NCBI GenBank assembly: GCA_017562135.1
Contig: QEYB01001436.1
Span: forward strand, 558,001-622,000
Origin: Dipylidium caninum
Taxonomy: Eukaryota; Platyhelminthes; Cestoda; Cyclophyllidea; Dipylidiidae
Direction: 5' to 3'
DNA: 64,000 nt
The notes under the pieces are model-generated. The model made no database searches, was not told the origin of the DNA, and saw nothing but the letters and a program-made list of their open reading frames with translations. Positions 35,250 through 44,939 of the stretch are shown piece after piece; the stretch's first letter is position 1, and every line of letters starts with the position of its first letter. Position numbers and translations under genes: made by a program.

Positions 35250-37300
35250 TAACTCAACAAAAGTCTAAAAACACAGGCAAAAAGACAGCGTAAAAGTAGA
35301 TGGGACAAAACGGGGCTGTCACAGTTACAACCTGCCTACGTGAGATGACAGCACGGGCGTGGACTGTTCCCACGATGATGCCGGAAGGCACTCAAACCCC
35401 TCCGCCGGCCAGGCGTTTTACTTCGCCGGTGGATTGAGCGGTGGACACCCTCAGAGGGCAGAGTTTGAACGCGGAACCACGCCGCCGAGAGGTCCTCTCC
35501 GCCTCATCTCCGCCTCGGCCTCCCACTTCCGCCGTCGCGATCGCCGGTGTCCCAGACGGCGGCCGGTTTAAACTGCTTCAACTGCCGCGGGAGGAAGGAA
35601 TTCAGCGCGACTCCTGCCAGAGTCTCAGTTCCATCTTCTCTCGAGGGGTGAGTGGCAGCCAAAAATCTCCTCTGCGTCATCTCAGTTGACTTTTGGTCTA
35701 AACGCCGTCCGAAAACGTCCGGGACGTACGGAGGACGTAGCGACACAAATTCGTCTTTGGCATGACAAATTGAATGGTGGAATTTGCTTCGTCCTGACAT
35801 CTTTGACACTTCATCTGCGTGATAGAATTGTCCCACGGTCGGATTGGCAACGCTGACAACCTGACAGGTTTGATTTATTCCTCACCCAAAAGTGGGTTTC
35901 GTGAAGAGAGGACAAGAAATTTCATTTTGATGTGCAGTCCACCTCGGAAGTGCGGCAATTCTTTCCTCACAACTTCACTTGGTCAGTAAACCAATCGAAA
36001 ACGGGCCGCCCGCTTCCGTGGCCCCCCCCGCCCCCCCCCCCCGGACGGGGGACACTTCCACGCGTACCACGGAGTCGCGGCTTTGAGGGCCGCGGCCTTT
36101 GATTCATCCAGTCGCCTTCGTTTGCCGAGTCGCCGCCTCGACAGGTCGGTGGCCGCTCAAAGGAGAAACTGCCTCGTCGAGGAGGAAAAAAGGCGGAAAA
36201 AGTTGGTCCGATCTCGCTCTCCGCGCTTTCCCTTCATCCACCGAATGCACCCGTCTCGAGGTGCTCTGATCTCTTGTCTGTGATTTTACCTCTTTTTTCC
36301 AGCAAAAACCCCACGATTTTGGATGAGAGCTCCTTTTTATTTCTGGGCGAAAAAGGTAATTTATTGCAAGTCTGTTTATGACACGGACGCCTAGCCAAAC
36401 CCGTGCATTTTACGGTCCAAGGTAACAAATTGGTGGGGATTTCACAGACCACTCGGACTGCCGTCGGGTCTGCCGCGGTTTGTGGTGTTTGAATTCTTCG
36501 CTTGGCGCTCTGCTTGTTGCGGGTTTGTCGGGACGTCCGAGGACAGAAAGAAAAGGCCGGAGAACTGCAGCGAAGAGCGGTTTCCATCGCCTGCTTGAAG
36601 TTTTCCCGGAAAATCTACCCGAACTGTTCCACGCGGTGAACAGTCGGCCGCTCTTTCGGGTGGTCGAATCTACTGTTGGGGGAGGACTGGATGGGTGGAC
36701 ACAGGAGAGCATCAAGGGCGATAGAGGAGTCGGAAGGACGTCCTGGCTCCCCCCACTCACCGCGCCAACTCTTCATCCTGCTACTTTGAAGCTTAAAGCC
36801 TTTCCCTCCCCATCCGTCGTCTTCGCCCGCCATCCCGACCAGCAGGGGACCGCAAGTTCACCTTCAGCACCTTGTGACCTTCGCGGGTTGGGAGCCCGGA
36901 GACGGAGATGCGTGGAAAGCTTTGAATGTCGTGACGAAGAGCGGGTGATGGCTCTGCCGATGGCTCTGCGCGGGGCGGTTTGATGGATGATGTCGTTCGT
37001 AGTTCTGTCAATCTGTCGCATCTCTTGTGAGTTGAGTGCGTGGCCGGCCGAAGGACGACTTTCACGCGTCACTGCCGGCCACACAAGGCGGACTGGGAGC
37101 GCTGGCCGGGCGGGGCGAGGACGATGGGGTGTCCCCGTCGACACTTCATCGAACATCAGGTGGCGGTCAATGGAAAGGCGCCGATGGTGGCGCAATTTCG
37201 TCTGAAAACTGCGGATTAGTAATTATCGTTTGTCTAGAAACTCAGGCCCCCCAACACCGCCAAATGGCCCACTTACTCGTCCGCCCACGCAACCGTAATG
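35250..37300. other. Unassigned DNA
   Basis: Holds a long interrupted C run (36,021-36,043) but no exon I would support. GTAAGTACC at 35,237 is a good donor sequence without a convincing exon before it. Confidence 0.45.
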
Positions 37301-37671
37301 TACCAACTATGGCGCCGGATTAAGTGGCTTTGAGTGTGAGTACTTTTGGAGAGACGAACTGCCACGGCCCTGTCAAACGTGCCAGGTGGAAGCGAGCTGA
37401 AATGCTCATTGTCACCTCCACGCTGTGCCCCACAGCTGTGATTTCGGGCCGGGGGGAAAAAGGGCACACCAGTTGGAAAGGCGCTTCACTTCCGTCCAAT
37501 GAGAGAGGCAGAGTCCGGCCCGAGGAGGCCGACTTAGTACCGCCTGCTTACTCCACACTCCCATCCCTCACCCCTCATCCCTCATCCTTCATCCCTCATT
37601 CCACAGTCCCAGTCTCCAACACTTCTCTCGCCCTCCAACCCCGGAGAAGGCCACAACGTGACACCCGAGGG

Positions 37672-37709
37672 CCTCGAGAGGCTCGAGAGGCTCGAGAGGC
37701 TCGAGAGGC
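37672..37709 (+). repeat. GCTCGAGAG nonamer tandem repeat
   Basis: About four near-perfect nine-base units, each containing a CTCGAG site. Confidence 0.85.
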
Positions 37710-37792
37710 CCGCAAAGCGGAGTGGACAGACAACAGTGAAATGCGGCCTGACCCAAAAAAAGTTGCTTTCACCTCCACGGCCGATGGCCAGA

Positions 37793-38191
37793 AGGTGGAC
37801 AGTCGGACGGAGAGTTGCGGTATTGCCAACACGTCACTGGTCATTGGCCACCGACCCTCAGTGAAGGCGTCTTGCCACTCGACGAGGCACGACAATCTCC
37901 TACACCCTCCAATCATCCACACGGCTGGCACAAGTGAAGCGTCACACATATGTGACGCGATGGCTCAGAAGTCCCTTCCCGTGGAAGTCAAGTGGACGGA
38001 CAGCCGCCTCGTCTAGTCGAGTGTCAGTGTTGAGGGAGGAAGGGAGGGAGGGAGGAAAGGACGATGCCAAGTGCAACGCCGCTCCCTCAACCCTCCTTCC
38101 CCCACGCCATGTCCGCGTGTCTCCACTCGTTGTCCATCGGCGTCGTGGGCGTCGTGGGCGTCGTGGGCGTCGTCGGCGCTTACTCCAAAAC
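37793..38191 (+). mobile_element. Copy-specific insertion in repeat C, flanked by GGCCAGA
   Basis: Sequence left and right of this interval is contiguous in copy D. The interval is bordered by GGCCAGA at 37,786-37,792 and again at 38,192-38,198, which looks like a seven-base target duplication. The insert includes a GTCGTGGGC nonamer array (38,140-38,177). No inverted ends are visible. The alternative is deletion from copy D between short direct repeats. Confidence 0.5.
38140..38177 (+). repeat. GTCGTGGGC nonamer tandem repeat
   Basis: Four units, the last degenerate. Confidence 0.85.
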
Positions 38192-40291
38192 GGCCAGACT
38201 GTGAGCCTCGTGCACCAGTGTCTGTCGAGTAGACGCTGGTCGGCATTACGCCGCGTGCACTCATTCGCCTCGCAGTTGAGGCGCTGTGTTTGGCCTCCCT
38301 TGCGGCCACACTCCTCGTTGTCCATCCACGCCTCCACCTCCGTCAGTTGGCGCCGAGGAGGACTGCTTGCCGCACCGAGAAGGCGAGAGCGACTGCCAGG
38401 TGGCGTGGCGTGGAAATCGACAGCAAAGGGCAGTCGCCACACTCTCCCACGGCCCCCTTCCCTTCCCTTCCCTTCTCTTTCCTTCCCGCACACTCCACCA
38501 CGGACAGACACTGCGTCCACCGTGAACGGCCTCGCACCGCCACTCACCGCGCGCTGTCCTCGGACCACCGATGGTCTGGACACCGCCAGTTGGCAGTTTG
38601 GAGGCAACGCCTGTGTGTCGAAACGGGGTGGAAATCGGGACGATTGTGTTGTGTCTGTGTGTTGGGAGCCAGGTTTTTTCCCACTCACCCACCCACCGCC
38701 CACCCACCCACCCGTCAGCCCACGCACGTCCGCCTGAACAAGTAAAAGTGCGCCTCTCCGACGTCGGTTTCCCTCCGCTGCTGCGAGTCGCCGCAGCGCC
38801 AAGCTCGTCCTTCCCCCCCACCCCCCTCGTGGCATGGGGAGTGCGTAGGCGAGGACAGAATTCGTGGACGGGCGTGGCGGTGGCGGTGGACTCACGTACT
38901 GTCGGCTCTTCCATCGAAACTCTGTCCACGTCTGCTGCCTCTCAGTGCCGAGAAAATGTCTCTGCCGTCACCGCCATCGCCCACCGACACCGCCACCGCC
39001 ACCCCGAGGAGGCAGCACGTCCGCTTGGCCAACATCCGCGTCCCTCCACGTGGCCTCTGTGCTGTGGGCGAACTGCGCCTTCACTCCTCCACGTCGGCTT
39101 GAGGGACACGTCCTCGGAGGCCTCGTTTCGCCCGGGACACCAGCAGAGCAACCTGCGTCGCCCTCTCGGCCTCCTTCAGGCAGTCGAGAATTTGCCGTCC
39201 GACGTTTCCGCGACCGCCCACACCGCCAGTGGCTGTGCGAGTGTGTGTGAGTGAGTGGAGCGAGAGGCGACTTTCTTCAAACCGTTCGCCTCCACTGTCC
39301 ACCGCCCCGCCCAGTCTGTTCGCCGGTTGATGAGTCCAATCGGGGCTGCATTTGGCTTCATTCGAATGAGACGTTTTTCTCCTGTCAACCGCCTTCCTTC
39401 TGTCTCGACAGACGCGCATGAAGGCGTGTAGGGAGGGAAGGACGCCAGAACTGAGTCCTCCGCTGCTACAGTTCTGTCTCCTGAAGGAATCACCACGTGG
39501 CCGGGACCGTTAAAGGATTAGTGGCATTTACTTCCTCGTTGAGTCCACCTCCTGGTCAGATGTTTTCTTTCTCCGTCTTCGATGTCTCCAACGGGAGAAT
39601 TTAACGCCGTCATCCCGCCTCCACCGGACACTCTCCAGGACCCTCGAAGAGGCTTCAACGCCCGCTCAGTCACTTGAACAACTCTGTCCTCGTCAGTTCG
39701 TACTCCTCCGCATCTCGGCGCCTTTAAAACCGGACGTTCAGCCCGCCTCCAGAAGCTTAATTTTTACCTTCCACTCCTTCGCAGTAAAGGAGAAGGTAAA
39801 ACCTTGCCCTACTGCCAACGACTGGAAATAAACCGGTCACATAATTGCAACTTCATACGGAAACGATATTTTTAGCTTCGGGGACGGACAGGAGAAATAG
39901 TCGTCCACTCATTTTCGGGCTGGCGGTTAAATTGTGTCCAACGACCATGGGACTCACGCAAACGCTGCCAGAGACTGATATTTTGGCCGGTGTTTGCCAC
40001 GGCGACGTAGAAACCGCAAACCCTGTTGCCCCGTGGGGAGTTTTGAGGCAAAGAAAGGCCATTCACATCGAAGTGGACGCTCGGCTACACCGTCCGCCAC
40101 ACGGCGTCGCAGAGGAGGACGGCGGAGGGAAATTTGGCCTCCGATCGACAGTCTCAGCCGTCAGCGGAGTTTCTCCTCCCCTTTGATGTTCTCTTCCCCG
40201 CTTTCTACTCCACAAGGTACTAATTAGAACAAAAAACCCACATGCGCAGACATTTTATTTCATCTTTCCCTCCTCCTCATCCCCTCGTTTC

Positions 40292-40295
<4 letters not shown>

Positions 40296-40327
<32 letters not shown>
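40296..40327 (+). repeat. CT dinucleotide repeat
   Basis: About sixteen uninterrupted CT units. Confidence 0.95.
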
Positions 40328-40330
<3 letters not shown>

Positions 40331-40520
40331 TTTTTCTCCTTTTCGTGCACATCGCCCCAGCCTCGCCATTAGTCACCTGGCGATGCAACGAGGGTGGATG
40401 ATTTATGCGGACAAAAGGAGCGGACGGAGGGGATAACGTGTCACTCGGAGTCCTTTCGCACCACCAATTGCGAGTGGAGAAGGAGGCGCGACACGACGGG
40501 GGTGATCAATGCTTCTGCGG

Positions 40521-40548
40521 CTGTGTCTGTCTGTCTGTCTGTCTGTCT
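40521..40548 (+). repeat. TCTG tetranucleotide repeat
   Basis: Six CTGT/TCTG units. Confidence 0.9.
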
Positions 40549-41987
40549 ACTTCTCCGTCTCTCTCGCCCTCTCGCCAGCGGTTAACACCACGCCCAAGGT
40601 GGTGGAGAAGCAGTTACGCCAGTCGTTTCTCCCTTCGACCTGACAAAGATGTCAAATTAACGCGCTTCTGACTGGTCATTAGGTGGGTGAAGCGAGTTTG
40701 GGGGAAGATTCCACTCCCCTCGTCTGCCCAATGTGGGAGGTCAGCGCTTTATCCACCACGTGGCATCTGTCAGGCAGGCAGCCCTGCGTCCGGGCCGAAA
40801 AACGTCAAATTAAAAGACATCTGCAACTGCCACGACGGCCAGAAGGAGTCTCCCGCCCTGCGAGGTCGACACTGGGACTGGCGATCTGCTAAGTTAACTT
40901 TTCCTCTTCCTCCACCGTGGAAATAATCGCCGGCCTTAAAAGCGGCCCTAGTGACAAACTACGGCAACGTGCTTCTTTTTCAATTAACCCAGGCGACGGG
41001 GAACAACGGCTCCGGGCGGTGCGAGGCGCTGGGCGGCTCCGAAAAAAGAAGGCCTCCCTTTGGCGAGAAGCAGCACACGATATATGCGGACGAGGTGTGG
41101 CGGGAATCCTGCATCTCCTCGCTGTCACGCCACTTTTGGCCCCGACGAAGAGACAACTTGAGACGAGGAGGCGGAGAGGGAGAAGGAGAAAGAGATGAAA
41201 GATGTTTGTACGAAGAGTGTGGGAAGCGCAGTCGCACTGACGTGAGGGCGGAGTTCGCGATTTGCTAACTTCAAAGGCTACCATCAGAAGAATTGCGGAC
41301 GAGGAGCCGAGGCGGAGGAGGTGGGAAGTCCCCGTTTCAATCTGCCAGAGCTGTTGTCTTTCACACATGTACTGCGGTCTGGCGAAACAGACTTCCCACT
41401 TCCCACCAATGCTTTCGGGCGGTTAAAGTGCTTCTGTTGCCTCCCCTCTTCGGTGGTTCCAACTTATGACTGGGCAAAGAGGAATCGCGAAGTCGTTTGC
41501 TTTCGGCATGGCACGAGAGATGCGAACAACCGCGTCGGGACGTACTCGACTTCCGTGGTAACCGTTTGCGAGTGGCTCGAAGGAGAGCGGACCTCCTCCG
41601 TCACACTGACTGCTCCCGTCGGTACGTGGTGCTCCGCGCCTTCTGGACCAAGCAGCCTCGACCCCGTCAACCCTCGAAGTCAATGTTTTCCACGGGCGAC
41701 AAGAGTGATTCGGTGAGGGCGTTGGGACGAGGGTCGCTTTGACCTGAACCTTGGTTGAATGAGACCCTCTGAGGCCAAACCGGCCTCCTCGAAGGGTCGC
41801 CCGACAGCCCGCCACCCCCCGCCAGTGTAAAGCAGAATAACCATGACAGCGAGAAATGATGAAGTTTTCTCGGTGATGGGAGATGGATGATAGAAAAATA
41901 AGGACATGTACAGACACGACGTGGGGAGAGGGGCAGGGGGCGGCGGAGGGGGGGGGATGGAGAAATACGCGAGTGTGTACAACACGG

Positions 41988-42634
41988 CTAGATGACAAGC
42001 ATGGTGACAAGTCGACACGGCGAGTCGTAGCTGGATTGAGGCGGAGGATGATGATGATGGTGGCGGTGGTGGTGTTTGTTGCTTCTTCTCTGGCCACGAG
42101 CCACGTGATGCGTGGGCAAAGACGAGGCTGGAAACATGCTAGCAACGGGTTTTGAGAGTGGGGGCGAATTTTCCCCCCTCCCGGTGTCATTAGTAGCATC
42201 CACCGTGTCGTATTCGGGGTCTTCACAGCCTCCGACTTTGGGCATTTCTCCCTCCTCCTCGTCCTCCTCCTCCGCCTCCTCCTTCGAGCGGTGGCGTTTC
42301 TGGCCCGCTCGGCGCTGACGGTACTTCCTGATCAAGTTCTTATTGCCCATAAACTCGGTCTGAAATTGACTCTCACTGGAACGCTTCACCTTCAATCTGT
42401 ACATTCCACTGATGACCGTCGGATTGGCAGAAGTCACCGTCTTCGACGTCGTCGTGATGGTGTTGGAAGAGCGAGAACGACGCGAACAGTGGCCAATCAC
42501 CTCCCCGGAGAGACGCGAAACTCGACGTCGTGAACTCTTGGGCGAGGGGCTGCGTCGCTCCGTCATCGGTAGCAGCGGTGTGGTCAAATACTCCGCGTAG
42601 GAATGTTCTGACGGTGCCGAACTGGAGCGCAACT
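41988..42634 (-). CDS. Exon 3 (terminal) of the three-exon 300-residue gene
   Basis: The exon begins after the acceptor CTTAAGCAG and completes the codon split by intron 2 (G + AG, Glu 86). It then runs 214 further codons to a TAG at 41,990-41,988. It holds a Ser-Pro cluster with basic residues (about residues 112-129), a strongly basic stretch (about 186-203), an acidic Glu/Asp run (about 203-215), a His-rich run (about 273-281) and a short hydrophobic C-terminus (LVTMLVI). This is the profile of a disordered, probably nuclear, regulated protein. I recognise no domain. The His and Glu runs overlap trinucleotide repeats, so their lengths may vary. Confidence 0.65.
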
Positions 42635-43100
42635 CTGCTTAAGGGCGAAAACGACCAGGTAAGGAAACTTGAAACGGGACAAAGGTGAGCAAAGAAGGCT
42701 ACGTCTGTCAAAACGCTACATTGTAAAGTTATTTTTTGTTTAGCGCCTTAACACGCACATTCACGTCGCCCTCGTGCAGGCATCCATTTACGCAGGCATT
42801 GTTGTGACCAGGTGAGTGGAGCTTTCCAAAATATCGCCACTAATCCTCTCAAAACAACCCCTTTTCCGTCCATGCGACTCTATGCCAAGTCAGCTGAGAG
42901 CATTAAATAATGGACAGGACCGAAGGACAGTAGAACTTTAGCGCTGTTAATGTCAGGTGTTATAACACCGCCTATTCCGGACCCAAAAGCGTCATGGATA
43001 ATTGGCAGACTCGAGGTAAGATTACTCATGAAACAGGTTTTGTTTGTTGAAACCCCCGTCCAAGATACTGTTGCTATGCATATATAAACAAAAGACTCAC
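42635..43100 (-). other. Intron 2 of the 300-residue gene
   Basis: A GTGAGT donor (43,100-43,095) follows AACTG, and the AG acceptor is at 42,636-42,635. The intron is 466 bases, phase 1. On the opposite strand it happens to contain two donor-like motifs (CAG|GTGAGT near 42,811 and CAG|GTAAGG near 42,656), which I take as coincidence. Confidence 0.6.
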
Positions 43101-43338
43101 CAGTTCCCTCGTTATCGCATTTTTTTTGGACGACTAGGTCGCACGAATTCCGACTATTGTCGTTATTAGTGGACTGTTTTTGACAAGATAACGCAGAATT
43201 GGGGATTGCTGAGGTAGTGGGAGGGCGCAGAGGCACACAAGTACCCATTCTCGGGACTCGGGGTCGTCGGATCATACTGGGTGTCGAAATGTCGCCATCG
43301 GGAATGGGTGGGAGGCTCCGATTACTTGGTGGAATGCG
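43101..43338 (-). CDS. Exon 2 of the 300-residue gene
   Basis: Starts after TTCCCTTCGACAG and ends at the GTGAGT donor: 238 bases, 79 codons plus one base. It encodes residues 7-85, starting RIPPSNRSLPPIPDGDISTP. The segment is Pro/Ser/Arg-rich with a Thr-Pro site (STPS) and two basic Pro patches (RRPRVPR), then an Asn/Ser-rich stretch. It reads in frame from the six-codon first exon and into exon 3. Three exons joining without a frame break is the main support for this gene. Confidence 0.65.
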
Positions 43339-43433
43339 CTGTCGAAGGGAAAAAGAATGATAAGGTGTAAGTCGACAATCTTACTGTCGACGTGGATACG
43401 ACAAATAACGGAGATTGAAAAAAACTGACTCAC
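43339..43433 (-). other. Intron 1 of the 300-residue gene
   Basis: 95-base phase-0 intron with a GTGAGT donor and a pyrimidine-rich CTTTTTCCCTTCGACAG acceptor. Confidence 0.6.
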
Positions 43434-43451
43434 CGCAACCGCGGAGAGCAT
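43434..43451 (-). CDS. Exon 1 of the 300-residue gene (six codons)
   Basis: ATG at 43,451-43,449 encodes MLSAVA before the donor GCG|GTGAGT. It lies 39-46 bases downstream of a TATAAATA box, and an initiator-like TCACTC about 30 bases after the TATA box gives a leader of roughly 16 bases. The frame is open further upstream on this strand, but the TATA box and CCAAT boxes lie there, so this ATG is the sensible start. The whole gene spans exons at 43,451-43,434, 43,338-43,101 and 42,634-41,988. Confidence 0.6.
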
Positions 43452-43489
43452 AACTGACCGCCGAGTGAATGAAGCCTGTGCTGGCACGG

Positions 43490-43497
43490 TATTTATA
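43490..43497 (-). promoter_or_regulatory. TATA box of the 300-residue gene
   Basis: Consensus TATAAATA on the minus strand. The initiator-like TCACTC lies about 30 bases downstream, and the ATG follows at 43,451. Confidence 0.7.
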
Positions 43498-43510
43498 CTT
43501 GCGTTTACAA

Positions 43511-43586
43511 CCAATCAGAGTGGGGCACAGTCAACATCCAATCAGCTTACGGAGACGTGTCGCTGATTGGTTGCACTTGGGCCAAT
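43511..43586 (-). promoter_or_regulatory. Array of four CCAAT boxes
   Basis: CCAAT or its complement occurs at 43,511-43,515, 43,538-43,542, 43,566-43,570 and 43,582-43,586, with three of the four flanked as CCAATCAG/CTGATTGG. Spacing is about 27, 28 and 16 bases. Several CCAAT boxes roughly 30 bases apart next to a TATA box are the known signature of NF-Y-dependent promoters, often of cell-cycle or histone-type genes. The array lies directly upstream of the TATA box of the minus-strand gene. Confidence 0.7.
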
Positions 43587-43606
43587 CATCGGGCGAGAAG
43601 CGTGTG

Positions 43607-43617
43607 TGACGCACGTG
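43607..43617. promoter_or_regulatory. CRE-like element overlapping a CACGTG E-box
   Basis: TGACGCA (43,607-43,613) overlaps CACGTG (43,612-43,617), just outside the CCAAT array. A palindromic TTACGTAA lies further out at 43,659-43,666. These are plausible bZIP and bHLH sites and complete a compact upstream region. Confidence 0.45.
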
Positions 43618-43669
43618 CGCGGTTGATGGAAATGCATCATTTGTGATGGAAGGCGGTAATTACGTAAAG

Positions 43670-44740
43670 GTCATTTCGAAACGAATGCGAACAGAAATAG
43701 TCACGGAATTGACAGAATTGCCTTGCTCCATACCATTGAAACGCGGTGAACTTAAGCCTGACTGACCGCATAGTCATGCAACCGGCAACGAGCTGAGATT
43801 GATCGAGGTGATCTACATGTCAGATAAAAGTTATCTTAAGTTTATGGTATTGACAGAAAGGCAACAGGGGAACACCAGCACTATCAGAGGAGTTATAAGC
43901 CAGGGTGGTTCGGTGGCGGTATCATTTTCCACAACATGTAAACACTTCTACCAAACCAACTCTGTACAGAGTCCTCAGGGAGCGATAGAGTGCCTTTGCC
44001 AAAGATTTCTGTTGTTGTCATGACTCGTGGCAAGACGGTTCGTCCGTTAAGCTCACCACCGGGTGGGAGGAATGTGAAGACATTGATGAGTGAAATTTAA
44101 ATTTATTTACGTTGACATTTGTGTGGAGAGTCACAGCACTCGTGAACCCCGCGCCTGCCACTATCTCAAAAGCCTCTCGGCTGGGGCTGTCCGGACACCT
44201 CAACAGCCTCTCCTACAGTTTGGCTGTAAAACTAACACTAAAGGACTTTGAGCTCCACCCCTGTTCCTCTCTGCGTCTCAGTGATCACATGCCAAATCGC
44301 CCGAAAAGCGGGATTCTGATGACTGGCTCTGCTGTCCCATGGGCAGGAGGATTCCACTCGCCGCGGTGAGGTCTTCCAACATTCTGTCGCAATCCTCGTC
44401 AGTAAAAATAGGGTTTGCATTGGCTCAGTGTGCCACGTCGCTGAATCAACTTTCCCGCTGCTTTTCCCCTCCTCCACACGAAAAGTCCCAACCCACTTTG
44501 GTCACACTTGGCAGGCACACAGTTCGCACTCACCAATTCCGTGTGGCCCTCAAAATTGCCCACTCCCTTCCACCACCCCGCGTCCCTGTCACCTCACATC
44601 TCTCGAGCTGTCAAACTGGGTTAAAAACAACCAAACACTTTCACGCCAAGAAGTGACACTCGCCCTCCCGCCTCCACGTCTTTCCTCATCTCCCCTTCGC
44701 CTCTCTCTCTCCCTCGTTCCCTCGCTCCCTCGCCCCCTTT
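43670..44740. other. Unassigned DNA upstream of the 300-residue gene
   Basis: AT-richer than average up to about 44,150. I looked for a divergent gene on the plus strand sharing the CCAAT array and found no convincing first exon. Confidence 0.45.
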
Positions 44741-44757
44741 GCGAGTACGTCTGTCAG

Positions 44758-44856
44758 ATACAATCACCCGCTGTCATGAGCTGTCACCCAGTGCTGGTGT
44801 CCATCAATCAATTAATCCGTTCCCCCAAGTTGATGGCCGATCTTTCACGCATTAAA
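44758..44856 (+). CDS. Candidate 33-codon internal exon
   Basis: A long C/T tract (44,690-44,740) and CTGTCAG give a strong acceptor. The following 99 bases are exactly 33 codons (phase 0 at both ends) before a fair donor, AAA|GTAGGA. The peptide includes MSCHPVLVSINQLIRSPKLM and looks helical. The frame also reads on past the donor to a stop at about 44,940. No family was recognised. Confidence 0.25.
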
Positions 44857-44939
44857 GTAGGAAACCCCCTCGTCCTGTTGCCCCGCCTTAAGACTAGATG
44901 GCATGGGCCCCTACGCGGATGTCGTCTACTTCGCGTTTG

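Larger units (their letters stand above)
37309..39453 (+). mobile_element. Dispersed repeat family C/D, copy C
   Basis: This segment reappears inverted at about 55,300-56,840. The shared left end begins at ATGGCGCCGGATTAAGTGG, and the shared right end runs to about GACGCCAGAACTG. Copy C carries an extra segment of about 0.4 kb (37,793-38,191) absent from copy D. It also has a nine-base GCTCGAGAG array (37,672-37,709) that is shorter in copy D. Long frames cross both copies on both strands, but indels break them differently, so no single protein is preserved. No terminal inverted repeat or known enzyme motif was seen. Confidence 0.75.
39500..41700. other. Unassigned DNA downstream of the 42 kb gene
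   Basis: This could include the 3' UTR of the minus-strand gene ending at 41,988. No AATAAA was found close to its stop. It contains a CT run (40,296-40,327) and a TCTG run (40,521-40,548). Confidence 0.45.

Noticed and set aside
42656..43020. Plus-strand donor-like motifs (GTAAGG, GTGAGT, GTAAGA) across the 42-43 kb locus
   Set aside because: They would imply an opposite-strand gene, but the minus strand has a complete promoter-to-stop structure in phase and the plus frames are short.
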